Source: Clostridia bacterium (GTDB lineage: Bacteria > Bacillota > Clostridia > Christensenellales > Aristaeellaceae). Taken from it: a stretch of 56,427 bases of DNA. The notes under the pieces are model-generated. The model saw only the letters and a list, made by a program, of their open reading frames with translations. It was not told the origin of the DNA and made no database searches. The position numbers were made by a program, and so were the translations under genes. Shown piece after piece: positions 48,709-56,427 of this stretch. The stretch covers positions 1-56,427 of the forward strand of contig JAFYOR010000051.1 of the NCBI GenBank assembly GCA_017547805.1. The letters are read 5' to 3'. Every line of letters starts with the position of its first letter. Position 1 is the first letter of the stretch.

Positions 48709-48741
48709 ACGGCACGGCTTTCAAAGGCCGTGCCGTTTTTA
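48709..48741 (+). terminator. Terminator of the pyr operon
   Basis: ACGGCACGGC pairs with GCCGTGCCGT, followed by TTTT. Confidence 0.9.
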
Positions 48742-48770
48742 TATAAAACCAAATGTTTAACAAAAGAATC

Positions 48771-48799
48771 TTGACAATTTTGTAGTGACGTGACAAAAT
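48771..48799 (+). promoter_or_regulatory. Promoter of the secreted hydrolase gene
   Basis: Consensus TTGACA, a 17-base spacer and CAAAAT; a second TATAAG lies at 48803-48808. A 90-base leader follows. Confidence 0.5.
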
Positions 48800-48889
48800 A
48801 AGTATAAGGAAAACTTTACGTTTATTTCGATGTGAGGCTCGGGATAAACGTGGGGCGAATCTGAATTAAATCTACGGAGGGACAAAACC

Positions 48890-50047
48890 ATGAAAAAGTT
48901 TCTGACCCTGATGCTGGTTGCGATCATCGCGCTGTTCGCGCTGTCCGCGCTGGCTGAGGAAAATCCGTTCGCCACGGTTGAAGAGTTTGCGGCTGCCGTT
49001 GAGGAAGAGCTCAAGGTTGCCCGTGAAGTCGTCTACTACCCGCATGCTTTCGAAGGCGACTTCGAGCAGCTTTACGTCAACTTCCACAAGCTCTCCCGCG
49101 CCCGTTATGAGACCGTTGCCCCGGCCACCGAGAAGGGCATCGTGATGGGTCACTATGACCTGTACAAGAACCTCAAGGAAATCCGTGAGACCATGGTCAA
49201 GGTCGCCGAGCCGGCCGACACCGTTTGGGACATCTGGGAAGACGACATGGCCGTTGAAGATCCGCTGCCGACCGAAGGCTGGGAGATCTCCTACGACAAC
49301 CCGGGCTTCCGTCCGTTCCTGAACCCCTACCTGCTGGCTGACCAGACTGCCGTTAAGGGCAACGTCGTCATCATCGCCGGCGGCGGCTCCACCCACCGCA
49401 ACAACGTCGTTGAAGGCTACCCGGTTGCTGAGTTCTTCAACGAGAACGGCTACAACGCTTTCGTTCTGCAGCGCCGCGTCAATCCGTACGCCGCCGCTGA
49501 CCAGTGGCTGGACCTCCAGCGTGCCATCCGCTACATCCGCTACTACGCCGAGGCGAAGAACATCGCCAAGACCGACGTCATGATCACCTGCGGCTTCTCC
49601 GCTGGCGGCATGAACATCATGTCTGCGATCGCCAACGTTGGCAAGACCCCGGATTCCGTGCATGCGCACTATGTCTGCGATGAGATCGACAAGGTTGACG
49701 ACAGCATGACCATCGCTCTGCCGATCTACGGCCTGTTCACCACCGGCCTTGACTTCACCGGCATCGAGAATCTGCCGGCGGTCTTCGGCGTCATCGGCCA
49801 CAAGGACGGCCTCTATCAGATGATTCTGCCGGGCCTGACCGACGTTGCTAAGACCTTCCCGGATTTCGCGTTCTACCTTGCTCCGGACGCTCCGCACGGC
49901 GTTGGCCTGGGCACCGGTACCCGCAACTACGTGAACGCGTTCACTCAGCTGGCGCAGTGGCCGCAGATGGCGCTGAACTTCATCGACAGCCGCCTCGGCC
50001 TGCAGCCCAAGAGCTACGATCTGAACCAGACCATGAATTCCTGGTAA
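48890..50047 (+). CDS. Secreted alpha/beta hydrolase
   Basis: A 385-residue protein with a clear signal peptide (MKKFLTLMLVAIIALFALSA, cleavage after ALA). The hydrolase fold shows the oxyanion segment VVIIAGGGSTHRNN near residue 163, the nucleophile elbow TCGFSAGGMNIM near 241, an acid candidate in IGHKDGLYQM near 303 and the His in PDAPHGVGLG near 342. This resembles secreted carbohydrate esterases or lipases; the substrate is unknown. The N-terminal ~130 residues are a helical region of unclear role. Codon use is extremely biased (AAC, GAC, TAC, GTT, GCT), implying very high expression. Confidence 0.8.
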   Translation: MKKFLTLMLVAIIALFALSALAEENPFATVEEFAAAVEEELKVAREVVYYPHAFEGDFEQLYVNFHKLSRARYETVAPATEKGIVMGHYDLYKNLKEIRETMVKVAEPADTVWDIWEDDMAVEDPLPTEGWEISYDNPGFRPFLNPYLLADQTAVKGNVVIIAGGGSTHRNNVVEGYPVAEFFNENGYNAFVLQRRVNPYAAADQWLDLQRAIRYIRYYAEAKNIAKTDVMITCGFSAGGMNIMSAIANVGKTPDSVHAHYVCDEIDKVDDSMTIALPIYGLFTTGLDFTGIENLPAVFGVIGHKDGLYQMILPGLTDVAKTFPDFAFYLAPDAPHGVGLGTGTRNYVNAFTQLAQWPQMALNFIDSRLGLQPKSYDLNQTMNSW

Positions 50048-50091
50048 TCGATTCAAGCGATCACATGTGCGTTTGCCTCACGAACGCAAAA

Positions 50092-50123
50092 AAAGAAGGA
50101 GCTCCGAAAGGAGCTCCTTCTTT
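50092..50123 (+). terminator. Terminator after the secreted hydrolase gene
   Basis: AAAGAAGGAGCTCC pairs perfectly with GGAGCTCCTTCTTT around a GAAA loop. Confidence 0.85.
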
Positions 50124-50345
50124 CAGCCTGTCAAATAGATTTTGACAGGCTGGTGGACGGGGGAACTCTTCCCCCGCCACAACCACCCCTTTCATTTTCC
50201 AGCCGCGCCCGTTGGGCACAACTGAAAAATGCAAAGAAACGTTTTTTCTTCCGGGAAATGGGATTTCCCTGCAGAAAAAAACGATGCGGTCGCGCCGTAC
50301 ACGCCGCCGCGACCGATTTCATTTGCTGATCAATGCAGGCTTTTG
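50124..50345. repeat. Cluster of nested palindromes
   Basis: This gene-free stretch is almost all hairpins: CAGCCTGTCAAA/TTTGACAGGCTG, GTGG-CGGGGGAA/TTCCCCCG-CCAC, GCCCGTTGGGC, CGTTTTTTCT with an inner CGGGAAAT/ATTTCCC stem, and CGGTCGCG/CGCGACCG. It looks like one compound, non-coding mobile or REP-like element. No gene is visible. Confidence 0.65.
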
Positions 50346-50353
50346 ACAAACAG

Positions 50354-50385
50354 AAGGGAGGAGCTCTATGAGGAGCTCCTCCCTT
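50354..50385. terminator. Terminator of the minus-strand ABC operon
   Basis: AAGGGAGGAGCTC pairs with GAGCTCCTCCCTT. It is 12 bases beyond the ATPase stop on the minus strand. Confidence 0.75.
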
Positions 50386-50396
50386 TGGTTTTGGTC

Positions 50397-51503
50397 TTAT
50401 TTGATTTCGCCGTCGGCGATCAGCTTTTTGCTCTGCGCATCGTAGAGCAGCATGTCGCTGCCCTTGAAGGCGAGGTAAACGGTGCTGTCCACCGGGAAGT
50501 CGATGCCGCCGAAGACGACGGATGTGATGATTTCTCCGCCGAGCTTGAGCTTTACCGTCGTTTCCATGCCGGCGGGCAGCGTGGAATAGACGCTTGCCGG
50601 GATGCTGCTGTCGCTCACGATGGAGATGAACTCCGGACGGATGCCAAGGACGACGTTTTCGGGCAGGGACGCAAGCGGCTTGCCGGCGGTGAATGTGCGC
50701 GTGAGGCCGCAGAAGGAAAGCTCGCAGCTGGTTTCGCCGGTTTTCTTTGTCTTTGCGGGCAGGAAGTTCATCGTCGGGCTGCCCATGAAGTCAGCAACGA
50801 ACAGGTTTGCCGGACGCAGATACATATCAAGCGGCGCGGCGTATTGCTGGAGCAGTCCCTTTTCCATCAGGCAGACCTTCGTTGACAGGGTCATCGCCTC
50901 AAGCTGGTCGTGCGTGACGTAGACGAAGGTGGAGTCCGTATCCACATGCAGGCGCTTGAGTTCGGTGCGCATTTCGGTGCGCAGCTTGGCGTCGAGGTTA
51001 CTAAGCGGCTCGTCCATGAAGAGAACCTTCGGGTTGGGCGCGAGGGTACGGGCGATGGCGACGCGCTGCTGCTGACCGCCGGAGAGCTCGCTGGGATAGC
51101 GATGCTCGAACTCTTCGATTTTGAGCATCGCCAGCAGCTCGTCCACGCGCGCGCGGATGCGCTTCTTGTCCCACTTGAGATTCTCAAGACCGAAGGCGAT
51201 GTTCTGATACACCGTCATATGCGGCCAGAGGGCGTAATTCTGAAACAGGAAACCGACGTCGCGCTTGTTGGGCGGGATGTTGATGCCCTTTTCAGAGGAA
51301 AAGACCGTCACGCCGTCGATGATGATTTCGCCCTCGGTCGGCGTTTCGAGGCCTGCGATCATGCGCAGGGTCGTCGTCTTTCCGCAGCCGGAGGGACCCA
51401 GCAGCGTGATAAAGGAGTTGCTGGGGATGGTCAGGTTCAGGTTATCAACCGCGACGAACTTGTCAAAGCGCTTCGTCACGTTTTTCAGGATAATCTCGGG
51501 CAT
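50397..51503 (-). CDS. ABC transporter ATP-binding protein (second system)
   Basis: A 368-residue FbpC-like ATPase: Walker A GPSGCGKTTTL near residue 37, the Q-loop in LFQNYALWPHM, signature LSGGQQQR near 137, Walker B LFMDEP, switch His in VTHDQ and a TOBE region with VVLGIRPEF near 285. Last gene of the operon; the permease stop is 3 bases upstream and the AGGAGG site lies inside the permease end. It is distinct from the two ATPases at 5401 and 8220. Confidence 0.9.
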   Translation of the reverse strand: MPEIILKNVTKRFDKFVAVDNLNLTIPSNSFITLLGPSGCGKTTTLRMIAGLETPTEGEIIIDGVTVFSSEKGINIPPNKRDVGFLFQNYALWPHMTVYQNIAFGLENLKWDKKRIRARVDELLAMLKIEEFEHRYPSELSGGQQQRVAIARTLAPNPKVLFMDEPLSNLDAKLRTEMRTELKRLHVDTDSTFVYVTHDQLEAMTLSTKVCLMEKGLLQQYAAPLDMYLRPANLFVADFMGSPTMNFLPAKTKKTGETSCELSFCGLTRTFTAGKPLASLPENVVLGIRPEFISIVSDSSIPASVYSTLPAGMETTVKLKLGGEIITSVVFGGIDFPVDSTVYLAFKGSDMLLYDAQSKKLIADGEIK

Positions 51504-51506
51504 GGC

Positions 51507-53315
51507 TTAACCTCCTACGCCTTTGTCGATGGATGCGCCGGTGAGCTTGTTGACGATGCCGTTTACCAGCAGCACCACGATGATGATCAGCAGATTGATC
51601 GCGTTGCCGAACTGCGCCCAGCCCTTTTCGCTGTACTGCATGAGCATGGTGGTCAGCAGCGTGTTGCTCGTGGGGACGAGCAGCACGAAGAGCGACAGCT
51701 CGCGCATGCAGGAAACCATCGGCAGCAGATAACCGGAGAGGAAGCTGCTCTTCTGGATGGGGAAAAGGATTCGCAGCATGCGCTTGGGCCACGGCACGCC
51801 GACGATGACCGCCGCCTCTTCAATCTCGCCGGAGAGCTGGAGCATGGCGTTGATGCCCGAGCGCGAGGCGAAGGGCAGGTACTTGACCGAGCCGACCAGC
51901 GCCAGAACGGTGAAGCCGTGCAGGAAGGGAACGCGCGTGCTCAGCGCGAGATAAATTGCGCCGAAGGCGAGGGAAGGCATGAGATACGGGAAGAAGGAGA
52001 GGTTGTTGACGATGGTGGCGAGCTTGCTGCCGCGGCGCTTGACCACGCCGTAACCCACCAGCACGCCGCAGGTGCCGGCAAAGAAGGAGCAGGTCAGCGC
52101 AAGCAGGAGGGAGAAGCCCAGCGCCTTGATAACCTTGGCGGAGAGCAGGATGCCGGTGCTGTCGCCCTGGTCAAGGTACGTGAGATTTCGTCCGATCCAG
52201 AAATCCAGCGTCATGTTGGAAAGCGAGTAGTCGCCCGCCTTGATGATCACGGATTCCAGCGCAAAGGTGAGCAGCGGCACGACGGCAACCAGCACCAGCA
52301 GTACGGTCAGGCCGATGGCGATGGGTAGATTGGCCTTGCGCAGGTTGATCAAAGAGATCTGCGCGGCCTTGCCGGTGACGGTGGTGTAGCTCTTGCGGCT
52401 GCCGGTGACGTACTGGTTGAGCGCAAGGATCGCCACGCCGAAGATGATCATCACGCCAGCGATGATGTAGCCCTGACCGGGATAGTTGTTGATGAGCGAC
52501 ATCATCTTTGTGGAAAGCACATAGTAACGTACCGGGCTGCCAAGGAACACGGGCACCGAGTACGCGCTCATGGAGCTGGCGAAGACCAGCAGGAAGGTTG
52601 AAAGCAGCGCGGGGCGCACGATGGGCAGCGTGATGCGCCAGAGGATGCGCACGCGGCTGGTCTTGAGGATCGTCGCGGCTTCTTCAAGGTTGGCGTCCAT
52701 GTTGCGCAGGATGCCGCCGATAAGGATGTAGGCAAAGGGCGCATAGTGCAGGCCCAATACCATGGAAATCGGGAAGAAGCCATAGACGAACCATTCCGGC
52801 ATATTGACGCCGAAAACGGCCGCCATGATGCCGTTGGATGTGCCGGCGCCGGCGTTTACGTTCTTGAAGAATGTCTGCCACCACGTCGCCAGCGTCCATG
52901 CGGGCATGATGTAGGGGAAGACAAAGACGGTGGAAATGAACTTCTTGAATTTGAGGTTTGTGCGCGTGATCAGCCACGCGACGCTGCCGCCGAAGACGAT
53001 GGAAATCAGCGACGCCGTGACGGCGACGGCCAGGGTGTTAAACAGCGGCTCGTAGAAGGTAAGCTTGCTGTACTGGTTTTTGGCCGTGGCAAAAATGCGC
53101 TCAAGGCTGTAAAGCGTAAAGTCGCCCGCTGTGAGCTTGACGGCGCGCGCCTCCTTGCCGGCGTGCACCGTGATGGTCTCAAGGAAGAGAACGATCAGCG
53201 GATAGAGCGTGAGCATGCATAGCAGCACACAAAACACCACGAGAATCACGTTCGCGGGCTTTGAAAAGAACGCGCGGAGCTTTGCACGCTGCTTTGCAGA
53301 GAAGGGATTTTGCAT
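51507..53315 (-). CDS. ABC transporter permease, fused two-domain (second system)
   Basis: A 602-residue FbpB-like membrane protein with two MetI-type permease halves, each ending in an EAA loop (NLEEAATILKTSRVRILWRI near residue 205 and EIEEAAVIVGVPWPKRMLRI near 500). About twelve hydrophobic segments are visible. The start ATG 53315 has GAGGTG 6 bases upstream. A strong hairpin separates it from the binding-protein gene, so it is expressed at a lower level. Confidence 0.9.
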   Translation of the reverse strand: MQNPFSAKQRAKLRAFFSKPANVILVVFCVLLCMLTLYPLIVLFLETITVHAGKEARAVKLTAGDFTLYSLERIFATAKNQYSKLTFYEPLFNTLAVAVTASLISIVFGGSVAWLITRTNLKFKKFISTVFVFPYIMPAWTLATWWQTFFKNVNAGAGTSNGIMAAVFGVNMPEWFVYGFFPISMVLGLHYAPFAYILIGGILRNMDANLEEAATILKTSRVRILWRITLPIVRPALLSTFLLVFASSMSAYSVPVFLGSPVRYYVLSTKMMSLINNYPGQGYIIAGVMIIFGVAILALNQYVTGSRKSYTTVTGKAAQISLINLRKANLPIAIGLTVLLVLVAVVPLLTFALESVIIKAGDYSLSNMTLDFWIGRNLTYLDQGDSTGILLSAKVIKALGFSLLLALTCSFFAGTCGVLVGYGVVKRRGSKLATIVNNLSFFPYLMPSLAFGAIYLALSTRVPFLHGFTVLALVGSVKYLPFASRSGINAMLQLSGEIEEAAVIVGVPWPKRMLRILFPIQKSSFLSGYLLPMVSCMRELSLFVLLVPTSNTLLTTMLMQYSEKGWAQFGNAINLLIIIVVLLVNGIVNKLTGASIDKGVGG

Positions 53316-53357
53316 GGGTTCACCTCAGCTTTGTCTCAGCTTTGTAGGGAAGAAAAA

Positions 53358-53385
53358 GGGCTGTAAAGCTTGCGCTTTACAGCCC
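53358..53385 (-). terminator. Attenuating hairpin between binding protein and permease genes
   Basis: GGGCTGTAAAGC pairs perfectly with GCTTTACAGCCC; TTTTTCTTCC follows on the minus strand, giving partial termination. Confidence 0.75.
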
Positions 53386-53479
53386 TCTTATTCGTGCGTG
53401 AGCAGTTTCGGAGGGCTATTTGCCCGAACGAAACGGGTTTTTAAGCCGCCGCGAAGCGGGTGCGGGCACAGACCGCCGC

Positions 53480-54631
53480 TTACTGAAGGTACATGGTCAC
53501 GAAGGAATAGACGTCCTCGTAGTTGTCAAGGATGTACTCCGGATCTTCCATGACGAGGGAAGCCTTCCAATCGGAGAGCGGCAGGTCGTTGTCCAGCGGC
53601 GCGATTTCGGTGTTGGTGGAGTAGGCGCCAATGCTCTTGCCCCAGGGCTTGAAGCCGTCGGCAGTCATCAGATACTCGATGAAGAGCATCGCGGTGTAGG
53701 GACGGGAGGCGTTGGAGGAGACCAGCGCATACATCGGATACATGAAGCCGGAGAACGGCTCGATGATGGTGCCGACTTCAGCGGCAACGTACTGACCGAC
53801 GGTCAGGTTCTCGGTGTAGACGGAAGAGGAGCGCAGCTTGGAAAGAACGAACAGACCGGCCTTGCCAGCGGCGGTTTCCTGAGAAAGCTCCTCAGCGAGG
53901 GTCGTATCGGAGTTGCCGAAGGAGCAGTTCGCCAGGAACTCGGCGATCCACTTGTAGCCGGCGTTTTCGAATTCGCCCAGCTCGATCTCCTTGCCGTAGA
54001 GGTTCTTGTAGGCTTCGGCCAGCTTGCCGGACCATTCCTCATTGGTGAGCATGACCAGGAAGTTCATGTTGACCTGCTCGGCGTCCGGGGTCTTGAAGAG
54101 GATGTTGCCCTTGAACTGCGGCTCGGTCAGCTGCCAGACGTTGGTGATGGCGGGAACGTTTTCGCCCTTGTTGTTCCAGATGAAGACCTTGTTGATGAAC
54201 TGATGGATCAGCGGGTTCTGGTCGCCCTCGGCGATGTTGGCCTTGACGGAGGCCGGAACGAAGTTGACGAGGTAGCCGGTGTCAAGCGCCATGGACTGCA
54301 GGGACGCGCCGTCCTGAATCATGACCATGTCCGCGCCCTTCGCCTTGCCTTCGATCTCGGCGGAGAGCTTGGTGTAGATTTCGGCGTCCTTGAGGTTGCT
54401 GCCCTCAAAGGCGATGCCGTAGAGCGCGCCGAAGTTCTCGGCGGCGGTCACGATGCGGCTGGTGTTGCCGTAGACGATGAAGGTGCCTTCTTCAGCGAGC
54501 GCCTTTTCCACGAGCTCGTCATGGGTCAGGGCTTCGCCGGCTGCGCAGATGTCCGCGATGGACTCGGCAAAGGCGGAGGCGGCGGTGAGCGCCAGAAGCG
54601 CGCACAGGAGCAGAGCGATAAACTTCTTCAT
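53480..54631 (-). CDS. ABC transporter substrate-binding protein (second system)
   Basis: A 383-residue secreted binding protein. The signal peptide is MKKFIALLLCALLALTAASA with cleavage after AFA. FIVYGNTSRIVTAAENF near residue 51 is the first lobe of iron(III)-type binding proteins, and YPMYALVSSNASRPYTAML near 295 belongs to the second lobe. The ligand is unknown; family ligands include iron, sugar phosphates and small organic molecules. Codon use is strongly biased, suggesting high expression. No regulator is adjacent except the XRE gene in the opposite direction. Confidence 0.87.
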   Translation of the reverse strand: MKKFIALLLCALLALTAASAFAESIADICAAGEALTHDELVEKALAEEGTFIVYGNTSRIVTAAENFGALYGIAFEGSNLKDAEIYTKLSAEIEGKAKGADMVMIQDGASLQSMALDTGYLVNFVPASVKANIAEGDQNPLIHQFINKVFIWNNKGENVPAITNVWQLTEPQFKGNILFKTPDAEQVNMNFLVMLTNEEWSGKLAEAYKNLYGKEIELGEFENAGYKWIAEFLANCSFGNSDTTLAEELSQETAAGKAGLFVLSKLRSSSVYTENLTVGQYVAAEVGTIIEPFSGFMYPMYALVSSNASRPYTAMLFIEYLMTADGFKPWGKSIGAYSTNTEIAPLDNDLPLSDWKASLVMEDPEYILDNYEDVYSFVTMYLQ

Positions 54632-54670
54632 AGATGGTCCTCCCTTTCGGAGCGGTTTTTAGTTGGTTTT

Positions 54671-54699
54671 ATTATACATGGAAAACATGAACAGTTCAA
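54671..54699 (-). promoter_or_regulatory. Promoter of the second ABC operon
   Basis: Minus strand: TTGAAC (54699-54694), 17-base spacer, TATAAT (54676-54671). The spacer and -35 hold an imperfect dyad, AACATGAACAGTTCAAATGTT, a possible operator. Confidence 0.65.
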
Positions 54700-54796
54700 A
54701 TGTTTTTCGCAAAACAGACAAGGGAAATGCATGCAAATTGAACTGATCCCATACTAAGCGCATAAAAAGACGCGCGGAATTCATCCGGATGCTCCG

Positions 54797-54825
54797 TTTT
54801 GCTGAAATGGGAATAATGGTATAAT
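54797..54825 (+). promoter_or_regulatory. Promoter of the XRE regulator gene
   Basis: TTTTGC, a 17-base spacer and TATAAT, 29 bases before the start codon. Confidence 0.5.
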
Positions 54826-54854
54826 GACGGCATCACACGGACGGAGGCGAGGGT

Positions 54855-55301
54855 ATGGAACTGGGCGCGAATATCAGAAGCATGAGAAAGCAGCGCAGCA
54901 TGACGCAGAAGGCGCTTGCGCAGGCGATGAATGTCACCGTGGGCGCGGTGTACAAATGGGAAACGGAAAAGTGCGTGCCGGACATACTGAGCATCATGGA
55001 GCTGGCGGATCTGTTCGGCGTGTCGGTTGACGTGCTGCTTGGATACCATCTGCGGGAGAACGGCAGAAAGGAGCTCGTGCAGCGGCTCAAAACACTGCGC
55101 AGGGAGAAAGCGGGAGAAGCGGCGCTCTGCGAAGCGGAAAAGGCGCTTGTTCGTTATCCCAACAGCTTTGACGTCGTCTATCAGAGCACAGAACTCTATG
55201 CGGCTGTCGGAATAGAGCGGCACGAACAGGGACAGCTCAGGCGGGCGATCGAGCTTTACGAGCATGCATGCCGGCTCATCGATCAGAATTCGGATGGATA
55301 A
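54855..55301 (+). CDS. XRE-family HTH regulator, truncated by an in-frame stop
   Basis: A 148-residue product. Residues 1-65 are a Cro/CI-type helix-turn-helix domain (LGANIRSMRKQRSMTQKALA, then QAMNVTVGAVYKWETEK), followed by a helical region that begins a TPR-like sensor (residues 90-148). It ends at TAA 55299-55301, after the codons for NSDG. The same frame stays open for another 208 codons with matching helical repeats, so the gene was originally one of about 356 residues. The intact HTH part may still be made. Confidence 0.75.
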   Translation: MELGANIRSMRKQRSMTQKALAQAMNVTVGAVYKWETEKCVPDILSIMELADLFGVSVDVLLGYHLRENGRKELVQRLKTLRREKAGEAALCEAEKALVRYPNSFDVVYQSTELYAAVGIERHEQGQLRRAIELYEHACRLIDQNSDG

Positions 55302-55925
55302 ATCAGCGAACTTTCCATCCGTATCGACATTGCGTATATGTATGCTGCGATCGACGAGGCGGAGTGCGCGGCTGCGATTCTGAAGGAAAACAATCCCTGC
55401 CGCATGAACCATGCGGGAATCGGGTATCTGCTTGCATCGGGTCTGAACGGACCACAGGAGGCGGCGGAGTACCTTTCCCGGGCGCTGCTTGACCAGATCA
55501 TCGTGCAGTTTCAGATGGTGATGGGTTATCTGAATGTATATATGAAAACGAAACGCTACCGGGAAGCGGCGGATATCCTCAGCTGGCAGATCGCTGTATA
55601 TCAGGGGCTGAAGGAACCGGGCAGGGTGAGCTTTCTATATAAGAATGAAGCGCTGCTTGAGGCTGTGTGCGCGCAGATGTGGCTTAATCAGGGAGAGAGG
55701 GGCGCGGCGCAGGATCACCTTCGCCGGGCGAAGGCGGCTGCGCTTTGCTTTGATGCCGCGCCGGATTATCACGCAAAAGGCATCCGCTTTTTTGAAAGTG
55801 CCGAACCAGTTACGACGTATGACGACATGGGCAAAACGGCGATGGAGGCGATTGAAAAGCATATCAGGGATGAAGCGTGCGAGAAACTGAGTGCGATGTG
55901 GGAAGAGGTGAAAAATGAAGAATGA
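55302..55925 (+). pseudogene. Detached TPR-like C-terminal half of the XRE regulator
   Basis: In the same frame, directly after the TAA, the sequence continues ISELSIRIDIAYMYAAIDEA and runs to a TGA at 55923-55925. It is made of helical repeat pairs (AECAAAILKENNPCRMNHAG, YREAADILSWQIAVYQGLKE), as in tetratricopeptide-type sensor domains of XRE regulators. No ribosome binding site precedes the first ATG at 55338. A single base change (for example AAA to TAA) would explain the stop; sequencing error or read-through are alternatives. Confidence 0.7.
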
Positions 55926-55944
55926 AAATCATGGTTTGCGCGCC

Positions 55945-56070
55945 GGCCCTCTCCGTCTGCATCCGGCAGCCACCTCTCCCAAGGGGAGAGGCAAGAACAG
56001 CCGTAGCTGCGAAAGAATCTTGGCTCCCCCTTCGGGGGAGCTGGCGCGGCGAAGCCGCGACTGAGAGGGC
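55945..56070. repeat. REP-like compound palindrome
   Basis: Outer arms CCCTCTC and GAGAGGG enclose three hairpins: CCTCTCCC-aa-GGGGAGAGG, GCTCCCCC-TTC-GGGGGAGC and CGCGGC-GAA-GCCGCG. This type of mini-element is common between genes of gut Clostridia. Non-coding. Confidence 0.7.
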
Positions 56071-56101
56071 TTTGCTGGCGCATAAATCATAGAATAAAAA
56101 G

Positions 56102-56148
56102 CAGCCGCATCCATCCGGGAAAATCGGAAAGATGCGGCTGTGATTGTT
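56102..56148. terminator. Terminator-like hairpin
   Basis: CAGCCGCATC pairs with GATGCGGCTG, followed by TGATTGTTTT. Confidence 0.7.
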
Positions 56149-56197
56149 TTGATGAGACCAGCCCGCAAAACTGCGACGTAAGGCAGAAGCAGAGGAT

Positions 56198-56427
56198 CGG
56201 AGCGCCTGTTGCACGAACGCAGCATAACAGCGCTCGCGTGCGCTAAAGCAGCACATGCGTTAAACAATGGCGGAAGTGGGTGCGGGCACAGCCTGCCAGA
56301 AGCATAGACCGCGCTGCGGAGCACCTTCTGCGCGAACGCAGCATAACAGCGCTCGCGTGCGCTAAAGCAGCACATGCGCTAAACAATGGCGGAAGCGGGT
56401 GCGGGCACAGCCTGCCAGAAGCATAAA
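56198..56427. repeat. Tandem direct repeat, 119-base period
   Basis: Two copies of a unit that includes GAACGCAGCATAACAGCGCT and ends in GGGCACAGCCTGCCAGAAGC, offset by 119 bases (56215 and 56334 mark the same point). They differ at only a few positions. The second copy is cut by the window end, so more may follow. No credible gene is visible here. Confidence 0.75.

Noticed and set aside
55769-56375. Several minus-strand frames sharing MCCFSARERCYAAF at the right end.
   Set aside because: They arise from the 119-base tandem repeat and REP-like element; there is no ribosome binding site or domain, so the sequence similarity reflects the DNA repeat.

Overview
The window looks like a chromosomal segment from an anaerobic, gut-type Clostridia bacterium (Bacillota). 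The evidence is Bacillus/Clostridium-style regulation (PyrR attenuation, a PurR-type purine repressor with PurBox-like sites), strong AGGAGG ribosome binding sites, sigma-A promoters, a moderately high GC content with GCG/CTG-rich codons, a small SRP RNA without an Alu domain, and intergenic palindromic repeats of a kind common in uncultured gut Clostridia. A Christensenellales-like host is my guess; the species is not identifiable from the sequence alone. No tRNA, rRNA, CRISPR array or intact insertion sequence was seen.

Layout. (1) 1-11.6 kb: a tyrosine-integrase remnant, an MBL-fold protein, a membrane-bound AraC-type regulator and a divergent iron(III)/organophosphate-type ABC transporter (binding protein, ATPase, fused permease, second ATPase). 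These are followed by a phosphoglycerate mutase whose sequence order is circularly permuted, and a small unknown protein. The segment is flanked by two related relic sequences. (2) 11.7-19 kb: MobA-like protein, TauE/SafE exporter behind a structured leader, then amylosucrase, GH31 glucosidase and glycerate 2-kinase. (3) 19-29 kb: esterase, mannonate dehydratase, a nucleotidyltransferase-NADAR fusion, nitroreductase, a divergent sialic-acid catabolic cluster (NanK-like ROK kinase, NanE, NanA, MFS carrier) and an ADP-ribosylglycohydrolase with a degenerate NADAR-like tail. (4) 29-34.6 kb: an SPFH/RHH/membrane/YbjQ operon, a BspA-type LRR protein, a DUF1846 protein and a pseudo-receiver ANTAR regulator. 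(5) 34.7-42.5 kb: core genes murC, purR, pth, mfd, the SRP RNA and a patatin. (6) 42.6-48.7 kb: a pyrimidine operon pyrR-B-C-F-K-D with a leader attenuator and several palindromic repeats. (7) 48.8-56.4 kb: a secreted alpha/beta hydrolase, a second iron(III)-type ABC transporter on the minus strand, an XRE regulator cut by an in-frame stop, and a repeat-rich right end.

How the genes work together. The window links carbohydrate scavenging (sucrose/alpha-glucan, hexuronate, sialic acid) to lower glycolysis: glycerate 2-kinase makes 2-phosphoglycerate, the substrate of the permuted mutase. The most unusual items are the complete but permuted mutase beside a two-ATPase transporter, two NADAR-type fusions tied to NAD/ADP-ribose chemistry, and a family of intergenic two-hairpin repeats whose stems differ between copies but keep pairing.
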